Source of the DNA: Megaleporinus macrocephalus
Lineage: Eukaryota > Chordata > Actinopteri > Characiformes > Anostomidae
DNA length: 64,000 nt
Direction: 5' to 3'
Assembly (NCBI GenBank): GCA_021613375.1
Contig: CM038728.1
Span: 34,774,799-34,838,798, forward strand
Shown: piece by piece, positions 58,140-64,000 of the stretch
How the letters are laid out: the number at the start of each line of letters is the position of its first letter
Numbering within the stretch: the first letter of the stretch is position 1
Program-made: the position numbers and the translations under genes
Notes under the pieces: model-generated
Database searches by the model: none
What the model was told of the DNA's origin: nothing
The model's input: only the letters and a program-made list of their open reading frames with translations

Positions 58140-59665
58140 TACTATATATATACATAGTATATATAGGACCACCACAGAGCAGATACTATTAGGAAGGTGG
58201 GTTATTCTCAGCACTGCAGTGACACTGACTGGTTGTCACTGGTTGGCGGATGATTCTCAGTCCACACCAACACCACTCCCTAATAGTATCTGCTCTGTGG
58301 TGGTCCTGTGGGGGTCCTGATCATTAAAGAACAGAGTAATAAAGTATACAGAGAATCAGATGGACTACAGTCTGAAAGTGTAGGTCCTGTATGGTCAGTG
58401 GAGCTGATACAGCGGACAGTGAGTGGAGGTCCTATATGGTCAGTGGAGCTGATACAGTGGACAGTGAGTGTAGGTCCTGTATGGTCAGTGGAGCTGATAC
58501 AGTGGACAGTGAGTGTAGGTCCTGTATGGTCAGTGGAGCTGATACAGTGGACAGTGAGTGGAGGTCCTGTATGGTCAGTGGAGCTGATACAGTGGACAGT
58601 GAGTGGAGGTCCTGTATGGTCAGTGGAGCTGATACAGTGGACAGTGAGTGTAGGTCCTGTATGGTCAGTGGAGCTGATACAGTGGACAGTGAGGGTACGT
58701 CCTGTATGGTCAGTGGAGCTGATACAGTGGACAGTGAGTGTAGGTCCTGTATGGTCAGTGGAGCTGATACAGTAGACAGTGAGTGGAGGTCCTGTATGGT
58801 CAGTGGAGCTGATACAGTGGACAGTGAGTGTAGGTCCTGTATGGTCAGTGGAGCTGATACAGTGGACAGTGAGTGGAGGTCCTGTATGGTCAGTGGAGCT
58901 GATACAGTGGACAGTGAGTGGAGGTCCTGTATGGTCAGTGGAGCTGATACAGTGGACAGTGAGTGGAGGTCCTGTATGGTCAGTGGAGCTGATAGTGGAC
59001 AGTGAGTGGAGGTCCTGTATGGTCAGTGGAGCTGATACAGTGGACAGTGAGTGGAGGTCCTGTATGGTCAGTGGAGCTGATACAGTGGACAGTGAGTGTA
59101 GGTCCTGTATGGTCAGTGGAGCTGATACAGTGGACAGTGAGTGGAGGTCCTGTATGGTCAGTGGAGCTGATACAGTGGACAGTGAGTGTAGGTCCTGTAT
59201 GGTCAGTGGAGCTGATACAGTGGACAGTGAGTATAGGTCCTGTATGGTCAGTGGAGCTGATACAGTGGACAGTGAGTGGAGGTCCTGTATGGTCAGTGGA
59301 GCTGATACAGTGGACAGTGAGTGGAGGTCCTCTATGGTCAGTGGAGCTGATAGTGGACAGTGAGTGGAGGTCCTGTATGGTCAGTGGAGCTGATACAGTG
59401 GACAGTGAGTGGAGGTCCTGTATGGTCAGTGGAGCTGATACAGTGGACAGTGAGTGGAGGTCCTGTATGGTCAGTGGAGCTGATACACTGGACAGTGAGT
59501 GGAGGTCCTGTATGGTCAGTGGAGCTGATACAGTGGACAGTGAGTGGAGGTCCTGTATGGTCAGTGGAGCTGATACAGTGGACAGTGAGTGGAGGTCCTG
59601 TATGGTCAGTGGAGCTGATACAGTGGACAGTGAGTGGAGATGTATGGAGGTTGGCTGATCTGTGT
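58140..59665. mobile_element. member of the 45-bp transposon family with the largest array (~28 units)
   Basis: The left side carries a perfect 27-bp inverted repeat: 58165-58191 is the reverse complement of 58281-58307 (TAATAGTATCTGCTCTGTGG...). About 28 direct 45-bp units fill 58380-59640. Two units share the same 2-bp loss (GATAGTGGACAG at 58991 and 59349), 358 bp apart, which equals eight units minus the 2 bp. The right end is decayed (GGAGGTTGGCTGATCTGTGT). Frames of 155-218 codons are artefacts of the 45-bp period, and the 2-bp losses explain why they are staggered. Confidence 0.9.
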
Positions 59666-59924
59666 ATATCCTAATGTTACTCTGTTTGTCTTTGTTCTCT
59701 CACAACATGGCCCTGCATTGTTTGGGCTTCTGGGATTCCGTTGTGCTTTTCAGTGACACTCTCATCTGGAACGTGGCCCGAGATGAAAACGCCTGCTTTT
59801 CACCTGCAGCTTTATGGAAACCGTCTCGTATTAATATTTGAGCTGCGTCTCTCCATCACTCCGAGCACTAGCACTGTATTTCCCTGAGGTCCGGAATCAC
59901 TGCATAATTGACTGTTTGCAAGAG
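59666..59924. other. no gene recognised
   Basis: Complex single-copy-looking sequence, possibly a conserved noncoding element by composition. The 137-codon minus frame 59812-60225 crosses from here into the tandem array and shows no domain. Confidence 0.35.
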
Positions 59925-62900
59925 CCTCGCTTCTCTTAAGCCTTGAATACACTACATGACTTCTAAACTCCTTGCGGATTATAACCGGGTATCTCACACC
60001 GGCTGACTGTTCTCCGCAGCTCTTTTTGGGGGTGGTGACCGAAACGCTGAGGATCACCAAAATCGCATGACCACGCACATTTTCCTGAACCTTCCGGGAT
60101 TTAGATTTTAAAAAAAAATAAATAAATAAATGCAGCTGCTGTTTAAGCTGAAATAGTAAAGACAGGTTAAAGACATTCCGGTGGAGGAAAGAGGGAGTCA
60201 CTGAGCAATATGTACTAGATAGCACTCAAAGTTGGGTTGAAGAATCAATCAACAAACCTTAACCGTCCATCCATCCATCTATTTTCCACCGTCCACTAAC
60301 ATCAGGATTAACACCACACAGCACAGCCCTGGCTTTACTTTCTGTTGCTGTGTTGGTCAATCTTTCATTATCTATAAACTAAACACCAAACAACAGCATT
60401 TCTTTTATTGTAGTTCTACTGGGTTCTAGATAATAACTGGGTAAGTTTGTGATATAATGTGGTGTATACAGACTGTAGATGGATAAGTACAGTGTCATAT
60501 ACATTATGTGTCTGTTTATTATCTATAAACTAAACTGTAAAAAAAAAGCAGTGCTTTTTGCTGTGGTTCTACTGGGTTCTACATATTACCTGGCTAGGTT
60601 GTAGATGAATGAAGTACAGAGTCATATACAGTATGCAACTGTTTAATATCTATAATCTAAAGAAACCACTGTTTCTACTGGGTTCTAGATATTAACCGGG
60701 TGAGTATGAAGTATAACTTCACAGTACTGTGTGATTACATTGGTATATGCTGTATATAGACTGTAGATAAATAAAGTACATGGCCATACTCAGTATATAT
60801 CTACTCATTACCTATATACTAAACTGTAAAAGAGAGCAGTCGTTCTTGGTGTGGTTCTACTGGGATCTTGATATTAACTGAGTCTTGAATCTCTTAAGCT
60901 TTGAATAAAATACTACATGACTTCTAAATAGCGAGAGGTTAAATACATTCAGGGAGGCGGAGGTCACTGAGTCACTGGGCAGTATGTACTAGAAAACAAT
61001 CAAAGTTGGGTTGAAGAATCAGTCAACATACTCCAACCGTCCATCCATCTGTCTCCAAATCTGAAGACTCGAGCCGAGAATAAGGACTAACATCAGGATT
61101 AACATCACAGAGCGCAGCCCTGGCTTTACTTTCTGTTGCTATGTTGCTCAATTTTCCAGTTCAGACCACATGGTAGCATCTAGAGATACAAGAATCAGTT
61201 GGTTACGGATCAGTATTGGACACTTTCAGTACAAACTTGCAATCGTGGTGATTTCTCCAACTCTGATACTGAGAGCTGATTAAAGACATACAGCACATAT
61301 GGTCGTGGGTGAAGGCTTGCTGCAGCCCTGTGCGAGACCCTTTGGTCACAGGACCCTGCAGTTCCTCATATAAAATTTGAGATGTCTTAATCAATTTAGT
61401 ATTTGAAACAACCTACAAAATGAACCTACGAAGCAAAATCTTGTACCGTTGAACAGTTTTAAGGTCTTGGTGAAGTCAATTGAGTCCAGAATGCTTCTAT
61501 GTAGATGCTGTATGTTATTATTATTATTATTTATTTATTTGTTTTTTTTTATATATAGAAATGTTCTTGTGGAAATCCTTCTGTTGGAACTCTGTGTTGT
61601 TGCCAGGCCTCCCTGGTAAAAGAGATCTGTGATCTCAGTGGATTAACCTGCTTAAATAAAGGTTAATAACAATAACAGGGTACCGTCACTCAACACGGCC
61701 TTAACAGCGAGGGGGCTCGGGAGACGTTGGCGAGGACAGATCAGTAAAGATGTGTCTGTAGTGACTAATACCACCCTAATTCACACTAAGTGTGAAAAAC
61801 TGCAATCTCACTGCTGCTGTGTGCTATAGGACACCGTATTGATTGGACAGTCAATATCAAAAAACCCTCAACACACACTTCAATTCAGCTCTACTGCATC
61901 TGTAGCTCAGCTCAGTCACAGCCTCAGTTCAGAAACAGATCATCGCTACATTAGTAACACTTTCTGTCGGCTTTCTTTCAACTTCTAGGTGTTAACAAGG
62001 TACGTGTGATGAAAAGTACTAGATGATAATTTGGAACATCATGACAGTAAGCTCCAAAAACAGCCTCAGTGCCCAAAAGGTTCTAGATATTAATTGGGTG
62101 AGTATGTGGTATAAGCTCCATGGTGCTGCGTAATTATGCTAGTATATGCTGTATATATACTGTAGATAAAATACAGAGTCACATAAAGTATTTAGCTGTT
62201 TATTGTCTATAAACTAAACTGAATCTGGTTCTACTGTGTTCTAGATATTAATTGGGTGAGTATGTGGTATAAGCTCCACGGTGCTGTCTAAATATGCTAG
62301 TATATGTTGTATATAGACTGTAAATGAATGAAGTACAGAGTCGCATACAGAATGCATCTGTTTATTATCTATATACTGAACTGAATCTGGTTCTAGATAT
62401 CAATTAAGTAGATGAATAAAGTACAGAATAGCATGATTATTATCTATAAACAAAACTGAATCTGAGCTGTAGAAGAAAGCAGAGTTTCATACTGTGGTTC
62501 TATTGGGTTCTAGATATTAACTGGATATTGACTGTACGTGAATGAATTCCAAAGTCATATACAGTATGTATCTGTTTAATATCTACCACCAAACTGAATC
62601 TGGTCCTACTTGGTTCTAGATATTAACTGTGTAGACTGTAGGTGAATAAAGTACAGAACACTAAGCAGTATGTATCTGTTTATTATTTATAAAGAAAACT
62701 GAATTTGAGGTTTAAAAGAAAGCAGAACTCTGTACTGTGGTTCTACTGGGTTCTAGATATTAACAGGGTAGACTGTACGTGAATAAAGTACAAAGTGGTT
62801 CACAGTATGTATCTGTATTATCTATAAACTAAACAATGTCTGAACTGTAAAAGAAAGCAGAACTTTTTTGTGGTTCTACTGGGTTATAGATTTTAACTGG

Positions 62901-62950
62901 GTGTGTTTGGGGTATAAAGACTGTAGATTAACAACCTAACTGTAAGTGAA
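59925..62950. repeat. ~960-bp duplication plus two blocks of ~100-180-bp units
   Basis: The segment around CTACATGACTTCTAAA, AAAGTTGGGTTGAAGAATCA and CCTGGCTTTACTTTCTGTTG occurs at 59935-60355 and 60896-61150, about 960 bp apart. Units beginning TTCTACTGGGTTCTAGATAT recur near 60415, 60565, 60675 and 60855, and again near 62085, 62230, 62390, 62500, 62600, 62745 and 62875. They share GACTGTAGATGAATAAAGTA and CTGTTTATTATCTATAAACT. The region 61200-62060 between the blocks is not part of the array and holds the retroposon tail at 61570-61675. Confidence 0.8.
61570..61675 (+). mobile_element. non-LTR retroposon 3' tail (fragment)
   Basis: GGCCTCCCTGGTAAAAGAGA followed by TCTCAGTGGATTAACCTGCT and TAAATAAAGGTTAATAACAA resembles the 3' end of a widespread fish LINE-type repeat as I recall it. 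A weaker relative may lie at 58060-58100 (AATCTCAGTGGGACTTCCTA). Only the tail is present. Confidence 0.55.
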
Positions 62951-63109
62951 AGCGTTGGTTCTACGTATTTATACAGTTTACTGCAGAAAACTATTTTCTG
63001 TCTGCTAAATAATAATTTAATTAAACAGAATTTCTTATTGGTCCACATAATTATCTATTACTTTGAAGTTTGTACCTCAGTTTCTTGGTTAATACCATCC
63101 CACTATAAA

Positions 63110-63320
63110 AAAGATTCAAAGGTTCCTTAGTATAGAAAAATAGATGAACACTCAAAAGACCTTATGCAAGCTTTGATGTGAAGCTTGTAATAATAGAAGA
63201 ACCCTTTTTAAAAAGGTTCTATAAAGAACCTTAATCTGAAGAACGCTTTCACAATGCAAAGAACCCTTGATTTGTGCAGAGGGTTCATTGAGTGTTTGAG
63301 GTACTATGTAGAACCTTTTT
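63110..63320. mobile_element. possible MITE with AAAGGTTC...GAACCTTTT ends
   Basis: Left: AGATTCAAAGGTTCCTTAG. Right: ACTATGTAGAACCTTTTTTC. The inner part AAAAGGTTCTATAAAGAACC is self-complementary. Related to 23515-23755. The boundaries are approximate and no target duplication is clear. Confidence 0.5.
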
Positions 63321-64000
63321 TCTGGAGGAGTTTTCAGGTTTAGAAATATGCTCTAGTGCATTATAAGGTTTTTTAGAAGTGTCCTGGGTGTAGTTACAGT
63401 TGCTTGTTTATGAAAGACCAACTTGGTGACCCAGTTTGCTACAGCGCCACCCTGAGGGTGCCCAGCGCTCCAGCTCTAGTTAGCAAAGAACACCAAAAGA
63501 CCAAAGCTGTCTAAGGAATGACCTTCCCCTGAATTTACATTTGAGCGTCAATAGTTTGTGGACGGACAGCCTAACAATAATAACAGGTCCGGAATTTTGA
63601 TTAGTAGCTGTATTTCACATGTTGATGGTCAGTATTGGCTACATTGATAACTATAGTAGGAGCTATTGATCAAGCGTCACTCCAGATGAACCATGAACCC
63701 TATAACTGACTGTTTGGTATTCCCATCCCATCCCAGGTACATGCTAGAGCACCGCACCCAGCGGCCCTGCTGATAGATTTCCTTTCATTATGGCAACGCT
63801 GGTGAAACAAACACGATGCATTAATTCAATAATGATTGGAAACGTAATTGGTGGAAAACAAAACAGAGGGTGCATCTGGATGGTCCTGTGCCGACTGGCT
63901 ACTCCAGTGTTGGCTTCGATGACATCAAGATGTATTCGGTATAACAGTTTTTCTTCTGAAGATGATCTGTACTGGTTTGGTAGATCTTCCACACATTAAC
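63321..64000. other. no gene recognised; strongest candidate conserved noncoding island at 63720-64000
   Basis: 63760-63990 is complex, balanced in base composition and not repeated in the window. It contains words typical of vertebrate developmental enhancers (GATGCATTAATTC, AATAATGATTGGAAACGTAA, TTTCCTTTCATTATGGC). Open frames of 69 and 82 codons on opposite strands overlap here, with no domain. The segment may continue past the window edge. Conservation cannot be tested here. Confidence 0.4.

Overview
This window looks like a gene-poor stretch of a teleost fish genome, probably an otophysan such as a characiform, catfish or gymnotiform. The evidence is its repeats: Tc1/mariner transposase fragments, hAT-type elements with 8-bp target duplications, and two tRNA-derived SINE copies with the 'TTGCTCAAGGGCAC' body common in fishes. 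There is also a multicopy element with the terminus 'GATCAGCCATAACATTAAAA', which I recall from otophysan genomes; that placement is from memory and was not searched. I find no intact protein-coding gene, rRNA, tRNA gene or CRISPR array. The long open frames come from tandem repeats whose unit length is a multiple of three, or are short chance frames.

Layout. 0-4.4 kb: an inverted-repeat DNA element (287-884), a ~390-bp tandem repeat, and a fold-back element carrying fourteen 45-bp units (2754-3618). 4.5-8.3 kb: a 2.2-kb pyrimidine-rich 50-bp array, an 11-bp array and a 231-bp MITE. 9.3-14 kb: one arm of a nearly identical inverted pair (partner at 40 kb), a 1.16-kb hAT-like element with its target duplication, and a degenerate tandem array. 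15-21 kb: a single-unit copy of the 45-bp family, a SINE, a Tc1/mariner transposase relic and a seven-unit array. 21.5-31.4 kb: 41-bp, ~820-bp, 58-bp and 37-bp arrays, and a palindromic element split by a younger hAT-type insertion. 31.4-42.8 kb: several Tc1 transposase relics, GT-rich and 18-bp arrays, an (AT)n tract inside a member of the 45-bp family, a 913-bp hAT-like element, and possible conserved noncoding islands. 43.5-53.5 kb: 38/31-bp, ~16-bp and 70-bp arrays, a four-unit member of the 45-bp family, 1.7 kb of CTA/ATA trinucleotide repeats, a SINE, and a 2.2-kb 25-bp array ending in a hairpin. 53.5-64 kb: a small MITE, duplicated Tc1-type relics, a ~310-bp array, a second large 45-bp array, a ~960-bp duplication and a probable regulatory-type island at the right edge.

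Summing the listed spans, tandem arrays take roughly 25 kb of the 64 kb. The most interesting theme is that at least two arrays appear to be built from ends of DNA transposons (45-bp units at 2.8 and 58.4 kb; 25-bp units at 50.4 kb). In each of these three cases an inverted copy of array or element sequence lies at or close to the array edge. This suggests palindromic transposon ends can seed satellite growth. I see no metabolic, defence or signalling gene system.
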